Shown here one piece after another: positions 25,043 to 34,196 of a DNA stretch of 64,000 nucleotides (position 1 is its first letter; the number at the start of each line of letters is the position of its first letter). The notes beneath the pieces are model-generated. The model worked only from the letters and a program-made list of their open reading frames with translations, did not search any database and was not told where the DNA came from. This DNA is from Kocuria salsicia (lineage in GTDB: Bacteria > Actinomycetota > Actinomycetes > Actinomycetales > Micrococcaceae): positions 59,780 through 123,779 of the forward strand of contig NZ_VELE01000009.1 in assembly GCF_007681555.1 (NCBI RefSeq), written 5' to 3'. The position numbers and the translations under genes were made by a program.

Positions 25043-25504
25043 CTACACGGAACTGAGAAGGCCACCGTCTGGCTCATCGTCGGGGAAAATTCCTCGCAGC
25101 TCCTCCATGAAGCCCGTGGGGGTCAGACCGTCCCAGTAGGCGCTGCCACGTTGCGGTTCGACGGCCGGATCGAAGGGGAGGATCTCGAGCGACACGGGCC
25201 CGCGGTCCACGGCCACGATCTCGCAGCGGTACTCACGCCGCGCGGTGCCGTCCGAGACCACGACGTGCCCGTACCCCTCCTGCAGGTGCGCCGAGACGAC
25301 CCGGAGGCCCGGGTGCAGGTCGTCGAGCACTGCAGGAGTCAGCGACAGGTCGTAGAGGAACCCCGCCCAGTTGCACCGCAGGTTCTCCGGGAACTCGCCG
25401 TACTCCAGTGCCACCCGTCCGTCCTCCGCCACGGTGATCCCCACGATGTTCTCCCCGGCGGCGACATCGCACGCCCGGTGGTAGAAGTTGTGGGTCTTTC
25501 CCAT
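25043..25504 (-). CDS. Hypothetical protein
   Basis: 153 residues, soluble, mainly beta by appearance (VGITVAEDGRVALEYGEFP, GYGHVVVSDGTARREYRCEIVAVD). No motif I recognise. It lies just upstream of the VOC-TipAS pair in the same direction, but the MerR promoter between them makes it a separate unit. The ATG is followed by KTHNFYHRACDV. No function assigned. Confidence 0.6.
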   Translation of the reverse strand: MGKTHNFYHRACDVAAGENIVGITVAEDGRVALEYGEFPENLRCNWAGFLYDLSLTPAVLDDLHPGLRVVSAHLQEGYGHVVVSDGTARREYRCEIVAVDRGPVSLEILPFDPAVEPQRGSAYWDGLTPTGFMEELRGIFPDDEPDGGLLSSV

Positions 25505-25613
25505 GGATGATTCTCCGTACTACGAGTGGGGGGGCGGGGCGGAACGGTCGAGTCTTGGGCTCGTTGAGAAGTGCCTCACCGATGGGGCCTCACGATCCCT
25601 GAAGGAGTGTCCC

Positions 25614-26108
25614 ATGAACCATCAATACCTCTCGTCGGTCCGACCTCTGTCGAGTCGGGACGTCGAGGCTCTCCGTGCGGCCACCCTGGGCAACGTGAAC
25701 TGGCGCGGAGAACGCTTCTCGCGCGAGGAGGTTCTTGCCGATCCCGCAGTCGCCCACTACACGGTGTTCGAACCTGAGCGCGGAGACTTCGGCTTCATCA
25801 TGGTGGACCCTTCGGGCGTCGTCGGCGTGGCCTGGGCGCAGTTCCTGGGCGTGGACAACCCCGGGTACGGGTTCGTTGCCGCTGACGTTCCGGAAGCCAG
25901 TCTGTGGGTGGCTCCCGAATGCCGGGGTGCCGGGCAGGGGCGTTGTCTGCTTCGAATGCTTCTCGTGGAGAGCGCCGCGCGCGGGCACGACCGCGTCAGC
26001 CTCTCCGTGGAGGACGGCAACCGCGCGAGAGACCTCTATGAGTCCGAAGGGTTCTCAGCGGTCCCCGAACGAGAGCATGACGGGGTCATGGTGTGGAAGG
26101 CGGGGTGA
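25614..26108 (+). CDS. GNAT-family N-acetyltransferase
   Basis: 164 residues from ATG 25614, with GAAGGAG eight bases before it. The acetyl-CoA loop ECRGAGQGRCLLRML follows the strand ASLWVAP, and DRVSLSVEDGNRARDLYESEGF is the typical beta5-alpha5 end of the RimI-like group. Substrate not recognised. It converges on the AAC(2')-like gene, with only 36 bases between stops. Confidence 0.85.
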   Translation: MNHQYLSSVRPLSSRDVEALRAATLGNVNWRGERFSREEVLADPAVAHYTVFEPERGDFGFIMVDPSGVVGVAWAQFLGVDNPGYGFVAADVPEASLWVAPECRGAGQGRCLLRMLLVESAARGHDRVSLSVEDGNRARDLYESEGFSAVPEREHDGVMVWKAG

Positions 26109-26144
26109 TACGGACCGGTCGCTCCGCAGGAGCACTGCAGGAAG

Positions 26145-26705
26145 TCACCAGCAGCGACCTCGAAGGTCGACACTGCCCGGGGGCCAGGTGTCCACATCGC
26201 GCGTTCCAGTGCACACCATCACCGGGGCGCCTGTTTCTTCGACCGTTTGGCTGGAACCGTTGCGGGAACGGAATCGCTCGGTGACCTCAATGCGCTTGTA
26301 CCCGCACGACTCGTAGAACGGGACTACCTCTTCTCGACAACCGAGGTATCCGTAATCGGCTGGTGCAATGGATCGGGCGGTGTGCTGCGCGGCAGCGAGC
26401 AGCCGCGCACCACAGCCTTGGCCCCGATGCGAGGGGGAGACCAGCACTCCGCCTGTTCCCGCAACCAGCACTTCGCGGTCACCCACGAAAATCATCCGCC
26501 GCTGGGTGCCCACGTGACCCACGACCCTCCCGCCCTCCACTTCCATGACGTGCAGCTCGGCGGGGGCGTAGCCGTAGGGTGCGTCAGGGTTCCACGGCCC
26601 CTCGTCGGTTCCGTACTCCGCATCGAAGAGCTGCCCCAGCTGGTCGGTCTGCTCGGTTGTCAGCTCCCGGTGCCACACCGAGCTGATGTCAGCCACCAGG
26701 CTCAC
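26145..26705 (-). CDS. GNAT acetyltransferase resembling AAC(2')/NodA
   Basis: 186 residues. The order of motifs follows aminoglycoside 2'-N-acetyltransferases: RVVGHVGTQRRMIFVGDREVL, GGVLVSPSHRGQGCGARLLA (acetyl-CoA loop), YLGCREEVVPFYESCGYKR, and a C-terminal DTWPPGSVDLRG in the position of the AAC(2') end (DLRxxxxCDWRxGDVW). Intrinsic chromosomal AAC(2') enzymes are common in mycobacteria, where they modify aminoglycosides or wall precursors. GTG start overlaps the acyl-CoA synthetase stop (GTGA), so translation is coupled. A general GNAT role is the safer reading. Confidence 0.75.
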   Translation of the reverse strand: MSLVADISSVWHRELTTEQTDQLGQLFDAEYGTDEGPWNPDAPYGYAPAELHVMEVEGGRVVGHVGTQRRMIFVGDREVLVAGTGGVLVSPSHRGQGCGARLLAAAQHTARSIAPADYGYLGCREEVVPFYESCGYKRIEVTERFRSRNGSSQTVEETGAPVMVCTGTRDVDTWPPGSVDLRGRCW

Positions 26706-28657
26706 TCACCCCGCAGCGACGGGAAGTCCGTGTCCGCATACTCCACGGAGTCGCCGGAACCGGCCCCGCCTGACGACTCGTCCGCTCCACCCGACGCCGC
26801 ACCGGCGTCCCCCAGCGTGTCCGGGTGCAGCAACGCCTCCCGGCGGCGCAGCTCCACCCGGCGGATCTTGCCGGAGATGGTCTTGGGCAGGTCGATGAAC
26901 TCGAGGCGCCGGATTCGCTTGTACGGCGCGAGGTTCACGCGGCAGTGATGCAGGATGCTCTCCGCGGTCTCGGCGGTGGGCTCGTGACCCGCGGCGAGCA
27001 CCACGTACGCCTTGGGAACGGCCAGGCGGATGGGATCCGGCGAAGGCACCACTGCCACCTCCACGACCGCGGGGTGTTCGATCACCACGGATTCCAGCTC
27101 GAAGGGAGAGAGCCGGTAGTCGGAGGCTTTGAAGACGTCGTCCGCGCGGCCCACGTAGGTGAAGACCCCGTTCTCGTCCCGCGAGACCACGTCCCCGGTG
27201 TGGTAGACGCCGTCCCGGAACGCCTCATCGGTCTTCGCGGCGTCCCCGTGGTAGCCGGGTGTCAGGCTCACGGGACGCGGGTCCAGACGCAAGCACAGTT
27301 CGCCCTCGGTCTCGCTCACCTCACCGGTCGTGGTGTCGATCAGCACGGTCTCGTACCCAGGTAGCGCACGGCCCATGGCCCCGGGCTTCACGGGGATCCC
27401 GGGGGTGTTGGCGATCTGCAGTGAGGACTCGGTCTGACCGTACCCGTCACGGATCTCGGTGCCCCACGCGGCCTTGACCCGCGCGATGATCTCCGGATTC
27501 AGTGGTTCACCCGCGGACACCGTCTTGCGCGGCGGGTTCTTCAGATGGGTCAGGTCCGACTGGATGAGCATGCGCCACACGGTGGGCGGTGCGCAGAAGG
27601 ACGTCACGCCCTCGCGGTCCATCTGGTCCATGAGTGCCACGGCGTCGAAGCGCGAGTAGTTGTAGAGGAACACGGTGGCACCCGCGATGAACGGTGCGTA
27701 GAAGTTGGACCACGCGTGCTTGCCCCACCCCGGCGACGCCACGTTCAGGTGCACGTCCCCGGGTTCCAGCCCGATCCAGTACATCGTGGACAAATGCCCC
27801 ACGGGGTACGTGACGTTGGTGTGCTCCACGAGTTTCGGCAGGGACGTGGTCCCGGAGGTGAAGTACAACAGCAGCGGGTCATCCGCGGGCGAGGGCTCGG
27901 CCACCTCGAACTCCTCGGGACCCGCGGAGGAGTCCCGGTAGTCGATCACGGGGTGCTCCCCGATCTTCCGCGGGCTCGGTTCTTCACCCTCGCCCGACGA
28001 CGCCGCAGTCCCGGCTTCCGGCGCTCCCGCAGCGTCGTCGTCGGCAGCAGCGGGCGACGACGCGGCGTCGTCGTGCCCAGCGGAGGACGCGAAGACCGAC
28101 GGTGCGGAACGGGGACGGTGATCGGGCTGATCGGGAACCTCGATGATCGTGAAGTCCCCGGGGACGTCCTCGAACTTCAGGGCGTTCGTGTGGGACGTGA
28201 CCACCCAGGCCGCCCGGCCGCGCTCCACGCGGTCCTGCAGATCGGCGGGCCCGAGCATCACGGTCGTGGGGATCATGGGTGCGCCCAGTTTGGTGCACGC
28301 AAGCATGGTTTCCCACAACTCCACCTGGTTGCCGAGCATGAGGATGACCCGGTCACCGCGGCGCACGCCCCGCGAGCGCAACCACGTGGCCAGCTGCGAC
28401 GAGCGCCGGGACAGCTGCGCGTACGTGCGGCGGGTCTCGGTGCCGTCCTCCTCCACGATCACGAGGGCCTCGCGGTCCGCTTCCTCGCCGTTGCCCAGGA
28501 CGTCGAACCAGTCCAGGGCGAAGTTGAAATACTCGAACCGGGGCCACTCGAACTCGCGGTGTGCGGCGTCCAGGTCGGTGCGTAGGCGCAGCAGCTGGTC
28601 CCGTGCGGCACGGAACCGCTGCGTGACGGAGTGTTCTGAGGCGGTGGTCTCGCTCAT
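26702..28657 (-). CDS. Acyl-CoA synthetase (AMP-forming)
   Basis: 651 residues from ATG 28657. ANL-superfamily adenylating enzyme: AMP-binding P-loop YFTSGTTSLPK (265-275), the A5 motif DGYGQTE, the A7 motif YHTGDVVSRDENG, the hinge VFKASDYRLSPFELE, and the A10 lysine in LPKTISGKIRRVEL. This is the medium-chain/acetyl-type acyl-CoA synthetase layout, activating a carboxylic acid with ATP and CoA. Odd: about residues 177-232 are a Ser/Ala/Asp/Glu-rich insertion in the N-terminal subdomain, encoded by several copies of the dispersed GACGACGCCGC word. The C-terminal ~40 residues are also Ala/Ser/Gly-rich. Divergent from the SDR gene. Confidence 0.92.
   Translation of the reverse strand: MSETTASEHSVTQRFRAARDQLLRLRTDLDAAHREFEWPRFEYFNFALDWFDVLGNGEEADREALVIVEEDGTETRRTYAQLSRRSSQLATWLRSRGVRRGDRVILMLGNQVELWETMLACTKLGAPMIPTTVMLGPADLQDRVERGRAAWVVTSHTNALKFEDVPGDFTIIEVPDQPDHRPRSAPSVFASSAGHDDAASSPAAADDDAAGAPEAGTAASSGEGEEPSPRKIGEHPVIDYRDSSAGPEEFEVAEPSPADDPLLLYFTSGTTSLPKLVEHTNVTYPVGHLSTMYWIGLEPGDVHLNVASPGWGKHAWSNFYAPFIAGATVFLYNYSRFDAVALMDQMDREGVTSFCAPPTVWRMLIQSDLTHLKNPPRKTVSAGEPLNPEIIARVKAAWGTEIRDGYGQTESSLQIANTPGIPVKPGAMGRALPGYETVLIDTTTGEVSETEGELCLRLDPRPVSLTPGYHGDAAKTDEAFRDGVYHTGDVVSRDENGVFTYVGRADDVFKASDYRLSPFELESVVIEHPAVVEVAVVPSPDPIRLAVPKAYVVLAAGHEPTAETAESILHHCRVNLAPYKRIRRLEFIDLPKTISGKIRRVELRRREALLHPDTLGDAGAASGGADESSGGAGSGDSVEYADTDFPSLRGE
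28062..28076. repeat. 15-mer GCACGACGACGCCGC (inverted) in acyl-CoA synthetase gene
   Basis: Exact extended word on the minus strand, in the low-complexity insertion. A second 11-mer copy lies at 27996-28006 in opposite orientation. Confidence 0.7.
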
Positions 28658-28935
28658 GGGATCCTCGCTGCGACGTGTGCGGATCCCCGGCCCGTCCACG
28701 GGAGGGCGGCCCGGCGCGCCTGTGGTGCTCGCGCCTCGAACCGGGGGTGGCTGGTTCCTCAAATTTACTGCACCGCACCGGGGCGTCGTCGCTGGTCGCG
28801 CGCTGACCGGGGCTTGCCGGCTCATGGGGCCCGTCGACCTGCGCGCACCGGAGCCGTACGATCGGGCGGAGAAAGCGACGAACGGCGTCATCAACAGCGT
28901 GCTGGACCGCCCACGAGGCGGGGAACGGAGCGGAC

Positions 28936-29694
28936 ATGGACATCAGGGACTCGACGGCGGTCGTCACGGGTGCGGCCTCCGGGCTGGGGGCGGCCACGGC
29001 CGCGGAACTCGTGGCGCGTGGGGCGCGCGTGATCGGCCTGGATCTGCCGCAGGTCGTGCACGCCGCCGCGCCGGTCGATGGCGTGCAGTACGTGTCCGCG
29101 GACGTCACCGACGAGGAGCAGGTGCGGGCCGCCGTGGCCACCGCCGCGGACGTGGCGCCGCTGCGCACCGTGGTCAACTGCGCGGGCATCGGGACCTCCG
29201 CGCGCGTGGTGGGCAAGAACGGCGTACACGACCTCGCGTTGTTCGAGCGCGTGGTGCGGATCAACCTGGTGGGCACGTTCACGGTCCTCGCGCTCGCCGC
29301 GGAGGTCATGACCGCGCAGGAGCCCGTGGATGAGGCCGGTCAACGCGGCGTCATCATCAACACCGCCTCCGTGGCTGCCTTCGAGGGACAGATCGGCCAG
29401 GCCGCGTACGCCGCGTCCAAGGGTGGTGTGCATTCGATGACGATCGCCGCGGCGCGTGACCTCTCCTCCCGCGGGGTGCGCGTGATGACGATCGCCCCCG
29501 GGATCGTGGACACCCCCATGCTCGGTCGGGTGAGCGAGGATTTCCGCAGCGCCCTGGCGGAGTCCGTCCCCTTCCCGCACCGCCTGGCCCGCCCGGACGA
29601 GTACGCCCAGCTCGCGGGGATGATCGTGGAGCACGACTACCTCAACGGGGAGACCATCCGCATGGACGGCGCCCTGCGCATGGCGCCGCGTTGA
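28936..29694 (+). CDS. SDR dehydrogenase, 3-hydroxyacyl-CoA dehydrogenase type 2-like
   Basis: 252 residues. TGAASGLGAATA (11-22) binds NAD(H), NCAGIG follows, and the catalytic set is IINTASVAAFEG (Ser), YAASKGGV (Tyr/Lys). The end of the protein (TIAPGIVDTPML, FPHRLARPDEYAQL, GETIRMDGALRM) closely follows the HSD17B10/HADH2 group, which oxidises 2-methyl-3-hydroxyacyl-CoA in isoleucine and branched-chain acid breakdown. Divergent from the acyl-CoA synthetase gene, so the two may act on the same kind of substrate. The 278-base gap between them holds their promoters and nothing else I can identify. Confidence 0.9.
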   Translation: MDIRDSTAVVTGAASGLGAATAAELVARGARVIGLDLPQVVHAAAPVDGVQYVSADVTDEEQVRAAVATAADVAPLRTVVNCAGIGTSARVVGKNGVHDLALFERVVRINLVGTFTVLALAAEVMTAQEPVDEAGQRGVIINTASVAAFEGQIGQAAYAASKGGVHSMTIAAARDLSSRGVRVMTIAPGIVDTPMLGRVSEDFRSALAESVPFPHRLARPDEYAQLAGMIVEHDYLNGETIRMDGALRMAPR

Positions 29695-29765
29695 TCCTCG
29701 CTGCCGCGCGCCTGTCCCGCCCAGGGCAGGCAGCCACGGGCGACGACACCGCACGGCCCCCGCAC

Positions 29766-29810
29766 ATGACGATGCCTCGTCACGGTCCACCCGTGACGAG
29801 GCATCGTCGT
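29766..29810. terminator. Bidirectional terminator hairpin
   Basis: An 18-bp perfect stem (29768-29785 with 29791-29808), extended by a wobble pair and one further pair, closes a tccac loop between converging genes. Confidence 0.75.
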
Positions 29811-29903
29811 GATGTGGTCAGAGCTCCATGGCTCCGGCCTGCGCGAAAGGCCCCCGGGAATCGCCTCGCTGAGGTCGAGACGTCCCCCGGGGCGTTCCGC
29901 GGA

Positions 29904-30833
29904 TCAGTCGACCGTGAGCACGACCTTGCCCACGGTGTGGCCCTCCTGGCTCGCGGTGAATGCGTCCGGCAGCTGCGCGAGCGGGAAGGTGCGGTCCACG
30001 CGGACGGTGAGCTTGCCGTCGTCGGCCAGGCGAGCAAGCTCGGTGAGCTGCTCTGCGTCCGGAGAGACCCACATGTAGCTGCCGCCGTGCTCCTCCACCT
30101 CGGGGTCCGCGATGGAGGCGTGCTGGCCGCCGTCCGCGAGCACGGCGACGGAGTCCTCCACCACGCCGCCCACGAAGTCCACGACGATGTCCACCCCGTT
30201 CGGGGCGAGCTCCTTGACGCGCTCCACGAGGCCGTCCCCGTACTCCACGGGCTCCGCGCCGAGCTCACGCACGTAGTCGTGGTTCTTGGTCGATGCGGTG
30301 CCGATCACCCGCGCGCCGAACGCCTTGGCGATCTGCACGCCCATGCTCCCCACACCACCGGAGGCCGCATGGATCAGCACGGTCTTGCCCTCCGCGACAC
30401 CAAGTCGGGTGAGCACCTGGTACGCGGTGAGTCCGGCGAGCGGCAGCCCTCCGGCCTGTTCCCAGGAAAGACTCTTCGGTTTGGGGGCAAGTGCGCGCAC
30501 CGGGACCGAGACGTACTGGGCAAACGTACCGCCGTGGATCCAGTCCTTGCGGGCGTAGGCGATCACCTCATCGCCCTCGGAGACGCTGGGGGTGTCGAAG
30601 CCCTTGCCCACGACGACGCCCGCGACGTCCCAGCCGGGGGCCGCCGGGAACTGGACGGTCATCATGGGATCCAGCCCGCCGGACATGACCTTCCAGTCCA
30701 CCGGGTTGATGCCCGCGGCCTTCACCTTCACCAGGACCTCGCCGGGGCCCACCTTGGGCATGGGCTGGTCGGTGAGCTCCAGCACGGAGGTGTCACCGTA
30801 CTGCTGATATGTCTGCGCCTTCATTGTGGTCAT
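29904..30833 (-). CDS. NADP-dependent MDR oxidoreductase (quinone oxidoreductase-like)
   Basis: 309 residues. Medium-chain dehydrogenase/reductase fold without the structural zinc cysteines. GEVLVKVKAAGINPVDWKVM at the start and the NADP loop in LIHAASGGVGSMGVQIAKAF (consensus A-x-x-G-x-x-G-x-x-A) are clear, with GARVIGTAS following. Related enzymes reduce quinones or enones with NADPH. The substrate cannot be named. The start could also be ATG 30824. It lies in the same direction as the broken EamA gene; the space between them carries a copy of the dispersed word. Confidence 0.88.
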   Translation of the reverse strand: MTTMKAQTYQQYGDTSVLELTDQPMPKVGPGEVLVKVKAAGINPVDWKVMSGGLDPMMTVQFPAAPGWDVAGVVVGKGFDTPSVSEGDEVIAYARKDWIHGGTFAQYVSVPVRALAPKPKSLSWEQAGGLPLAGLTAYQVLTRLGVAEGKTVLIHAASGGVGSMGVQIAKAFGARVIGTASTKNHDYVRELGAEPVEYGDGLVERVKELAPNGVDIVVDFVGGVVEDSVAVLADGGQHASIADPEVEEHGGSYMWVSPDAEQLTELARLADDGKLTVRVDRTFPLAQLPDAFTASQEGHTVGKVVLTVD

Positions 30834-30969
30834 GTCTGTTTCAACGGCCCCGGGCGGCGCCTTATTCCATGCCGCGGCAAGTTCCTCGTGCGCGCTGCCG
30901 GACGACGCCGCCCGGTGGCCGTGGTCTTCCAGTCTCCCCGGGGGTGCCCGGGCGAGTGGGGGAGCAGCC

Positions 30970-31991
30970 TCAGGCGGAGATCAGCGCAATGCCCGTGAGC
31001 ACGGCGGTGCAGCCGATGAGCCGCGGCACCAGGCGGTTCTCCTTGTAGATCCACCACGCGAGCAGCGAGCCCACCACGATGCTCGACTCCCGCAGGGGAG
31101 CCACGAGCGCCACCGGGGTGGACTGCATGGCGAAGAGCACCAGGATGTACGCGAGCGGGGACAGCAGGCCCACCGCGACGATCCGGTTCCGGTCCACGGC
31201 CCACGAGCGCACCATGTCCTGGCGCTGCCGCCACGCCTTGGGCGTCAGGGTGAGCACCAGGACCACCGAGGTCAGCGCGAAGTACAGCACGGGCGGCAGG
31301 TCCAGGGTGGCCATGGAGTGGTCGTCCCACAGGGTGTACCCGGCGATGCATGCGCCCACCGCGGCACCCCACAGCACGCCGGTCAGGGCGGACCCGCGGG
31401 TGGGTGTGGCAGCGGAGTCGCCCCCCGGTGAGTGCCCGTCCGCCCCTTCCGGGGTTGACGTTCCGGACGCGGAGGAGTCCAGCGGGGCGGCGTCGCGCGC
31501 GATGACCGCGCCGGGATCCGACGCGTCGGACGAACTCGGCGGGGCGGCGTCGTCGTCCCGGGTGGAAGTGGGCGTGCCGAACGTGGCGACCACGGCCACG
31601 CCCACGAGCACGGCGATCGCCCCAGCGGCGGCCGTGAGGGAGAGCTGTTCACCCAGGAACAGGACCGCCACGATCATGGTGATCATGGGTCCGGTGCCGC
31701 GGGCCACCGCGTAGACCACGCCCAGGGGTGCGCGGTCGTAGCCGGTCTGCAGGGCGGTGCCGTAGACGGTGTGCAGCAGCCCGGAGACCACGGCGGCGCC
31801 CACGAGGGGCCACCCCCAGGACTGCCACGCCCCGGGTTCCAGCAGGCTCACGGGGATCAGCACCACCGAGGAGACGAGCCCGTACCACCACACGAACAGG
31901 GTCCGTTGCCGCGGATGCCCTTGGCGAGGATGTTCCAGACCGCGTGCACCACGGCGGCCAGGAGGATCAGGGACACGCTGAGAGTGGACAT
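30970..31991 (-). pseudogene. EamA/DMT-family transporter, frameshifted near its start
   Basis: The initiation frame gives MSTLSVSLILLAAVVHAVWN, then ILAKGIRG, the standard first helix of DMT transporters. The rest (TLFVWWYGLVSSVVL onward, nine more helices, two EamA repeats) is in another frame. The switch is at about 31905-31908; one missing base (for example a C in a CGGCCAACGG context) would restore KGIRGQRTLFVWWYG. The remaining protein is otherwise perfect, so this is either a recent mutation, a sequencing error or frameshifting. A 65-residue linker between the repeats is Ser/Asp/Ala-rich and contains DDDAAP from the dispersed word. A working protein would be a drug/metabolite exporter of unknown substrate. 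Confidence 0.75.
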
Positions 31992-32084
31992 CACCGTCCA
32001 TTGGAGCGCACGCGGGGACGCGCGGGCGAATCGGAGCGCGGATTTGTCGCCGCGCCACGCCCGCCGGGCGGCGTCCGGGACGGC

Positions 32085-32681
32085 TCAGTCCCGCCGGTAC
32101 TTCAGCAGCTCCGCCATGGCCGCCACGGTCTCCCGGGCGATCCCCGTGCGGTTCTCCACGTGCAGCTTGAACATGACGCCCTCCCCCAGGGAGATCACCA
32201 GCTCCGCGGGAATGCTGGTGCACCCGCTGACCCGCAGCAGCTCGCGCGCCTGCCCCTCGAGCCGCACGCGCTCCTCCGCGAGCACGGTGGCCAGCTGCGC
32301 GTTCTCCCGGGTGGTGTCCACGAGCCAGCACAGGGTGCCGCGCAGCTCCGCGTCCTCCAGCCCCCGGCCGGTGATGACCCGCAGCATGCGCTGCGCGGTG
32401 ACCTCCGGGTCCGGGCGGGCGGCGTCCGCGGCCGCCTCGGCCAGCACCCGCCGGGCCTCGGCGTCCCGGCGGGACTCGATGTCCTCCACGCACGCCGTGA
32501 GCAGGGCGTCCCGGGTGGCGAAGTAGTAGCGGATGGAGCCGTTGGGGACCCCCGCCCTCTCGGCCACCTGGCGGTGGGTCACGGCGGCCGTGCCCCCGTG
32601 CGCGAGCAGCTCACACGCGGCGGCGAGGATGTCCGCCCGGCGCTCCACGGCGCGGGCCTGTGTGCCTGCGATGACCACCAC
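32085..32681 (-). CDS. TetR-family regulator
   Basis: 198 residues. N-terminal HTH: ADILAAACELLAHGGTAAVT, HRQVAERAGVPNGSIRYYF, then ATRDALLTACVEDIE. The C-terminal ligand domain (helical, ending MAELLKYRRD) resembles regulators of Bcr/CflA and other efflux pumps. Divergent from the MFS efflux gene over a 93-base gap that holds a dyad, so it most likely represses that pump and itself. GTG start; a second GTG one codon in is equally possible because GAGGAG abuts the first. Confidence 0.9.
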   Translation of the reverse strand: MVVIAGTQARAVERRADILAAACELLAHGGTAAVTHRQVAERAGVPNGSIRYYFATRDALLTACVEDIESRRDAEARRVLAEAAADAARPDPEVTAQRMLRVITGRGLEDAELRGTLCWLVDTTRENAQLATVLAEERVRLEGQARELLRVSGCTSIPAELVISLGEGVMFKLHVENRTGIARETVAAMAELLKYRRD

Positions 32682-32693
32682 TCCTCAAAACTA

Positions 32694-32705
32694 GTACGGG
32701 CGTAC
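32694..32705. promoter_or_regulatory. Putative TetR operator
   Basis: GTACG-gg-CGTAC dyad between the divergent TetR and MFS genes, beside a TATGCT/GCTATA -10-like stretch for the rightward gene. Confidence 0.5.
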
Positions 32706-32774
32706 AACTATGCTATATCCTCGTCGAGTGCCACCCGCCGTGCGGGCATAGACAGCAAGAAGGCAAGCTCAGCC

Positions 32775-34007
32775 ATGACAGCAACCCTTGACACCCCCGA
32801 GGTGATTCCAGCCCCCGCGGCCCCGCCCCGTTCCTTCCTGCTCTCCCTGGCCGCCGTGCTGGGCGTGGGTCCCTTCGCGATCGACATGTACCTCGCGTCC
32901 CTGCCCGAGATCGGCGCGGACTTCGCCGCCCCGTCCTGGACGGTGCAGCTCACCCTCACGGGCTACCTCATCATGCTCGGCGCGGGGCAGCTGGTTGCGG
33001 GGCCCGTGACGGATGCTATCGGACGGCGCCGCCCGCTGCTGCTGGGCCTGAGCATCTTCATCGCGGCCTGCCTGCTCGCGGCCGCGGCGCCCTCCATGGC
33101 CGTGCTCGTGGTGGCCCGCATGCTCCAGGGCGCGGGGGCCGCCATGGCGTTCGTGGTGATCAACAGCGCCGTGCGGGACCGCGTCTCCGGCGACGCCGCC
33201 ACCCGCGCCTTCGCCGTGCTCGTCACCGTGACCTCGGTGATCCCCATGATCTCCCCGGCCGTCGGCGGCTGGGTGGGCGAGCTCTTCGGGTGGCGCCCGG
33301 TGTTCCTGGTGCTCGCGCTGATCGGGGCCGTGTCCCTCGGTATCGCGTTCCGGTGGCTGCCCGAGTCACTGCCGGCCCAGCGGCGGGTCCCGCTGGCCTT
33401 CGCGCCCGTGCTGCGCGCCTACGCCGGGCACCAGCGCTCCCGCTGGATGCTCGTGCCCCTGGGGGCGCTCGCGGGCACGTTCGTGTACCTCTTCTGCTAC
33501 CTGGGCGGGGCGTCCTACGTCTACCAGGGCCACTACGGGGTGGGTCAGGCGGACTTCGGGATGATCTTCGGGGTCACGGGCTTCGCCTCGGTGGGCGGCG
33601 CGGTGATCGGCCACCGCCTGGCGCACCGGCTGACCACGGGCCAGCTGGGCGTGCTGGGGATGCTCATCATGGTGGCGGGCGGCGTCATGGCCACCGCGAC
33701 CGCGCTGTGCACCGAATCCCTGTTCCTGCTGGCCCTGAGCGTGGGCTTCGGGCTGCTGGGCCTGGGCGCGTGCGAGCCCGCGTTCATGTCCCTGTGCATG
33801 TCCTCGGCCACCAGCAACGTGGGGGCGGCCTCCGCGCTGCTCGGCGCCACCCAGTTCCTCTCCGGCGCGCTGACGACGGCGCTGATCGCCTTTCCCGCCA
33901 CGCTCGCCCCGTGGGCGTGGGCGGCCACGATGCTCGGGGTGGCCGTGGTATCCCTGGGGCTCGCGCTCCTGGCGTCACGGTGGTCCGTTCCGGTCCGTCA
34001 GGTTTGA
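32775..34007 (+). CDS. MFS drug efflux transporter, Bcr/CflA type
   Basis: 410 residues, 12 helices. GPFAIDMYLASLPEIGADF in helix 1 and GQLVAGPVTDAIGRRRPLLLG between helices 2 and 3 are characteristic of the Bcr/CflA subfamily of 12-helix drug:H+ antiporters, which export bicyclomycin, chloramphenicol, sulfonamides and cysteine. ATG 32775 chosen as the first start that gives the usual short N-terminus. Divergent from and probably controlled by the TetR gene. Confidence 0.92.
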   Translation: MTATLDTPEVIPAPAAPPRSFLLSLAAVLGVGPFAIDMYLASLPEIGADFAAPSWTVQLTLTGYLIMLGAGQLVAGPVTDAIGRRRPLLLGLSIFIAACLLAAAAPSMAVLVVARMLQGAGAAMAFVVINSAVRDRVSGDAATRAFAVLVTVTSVIPMISPAVGGWVGELFGWRPVFLVLALIGAVSLGIAFRWLPESLPAQRRVPLAFAPVLRAYAGHQRSRWMLVPLGALAGTFVYLFCYLGGASYVYQGHYGVGQADFGMIFGVTGFASVGGAVIGHRLAHRLTTGQLGVLGMLIMVAGGVMATATALCTESLFLLALSVGFGLLGLGACEPAFMSLCMSSATSNVGAASALLGATQFLSGALTTALIAFPATLAPWAWAATMLGVAVVSLGLALLASRWSVPVRQV

Positions 34008-34196
34008 GGGCCCGGGCCGCGTGGAGGCCCGCCGGGCCGTGCCGTGCCCGCGCCGCGCGGCCGCATGCGTCCCCGGGAGCGCCGGGGCATCCAGGCCGCC
34101 CCTGCCGGCGACGGCTAGTGTGAACTGTGTGCAGCATACGGCCGGGGCAGGGGCCGTGACCTCCCAACCTCTGCCGGCTTGGAAAGGCGTTCTCCC

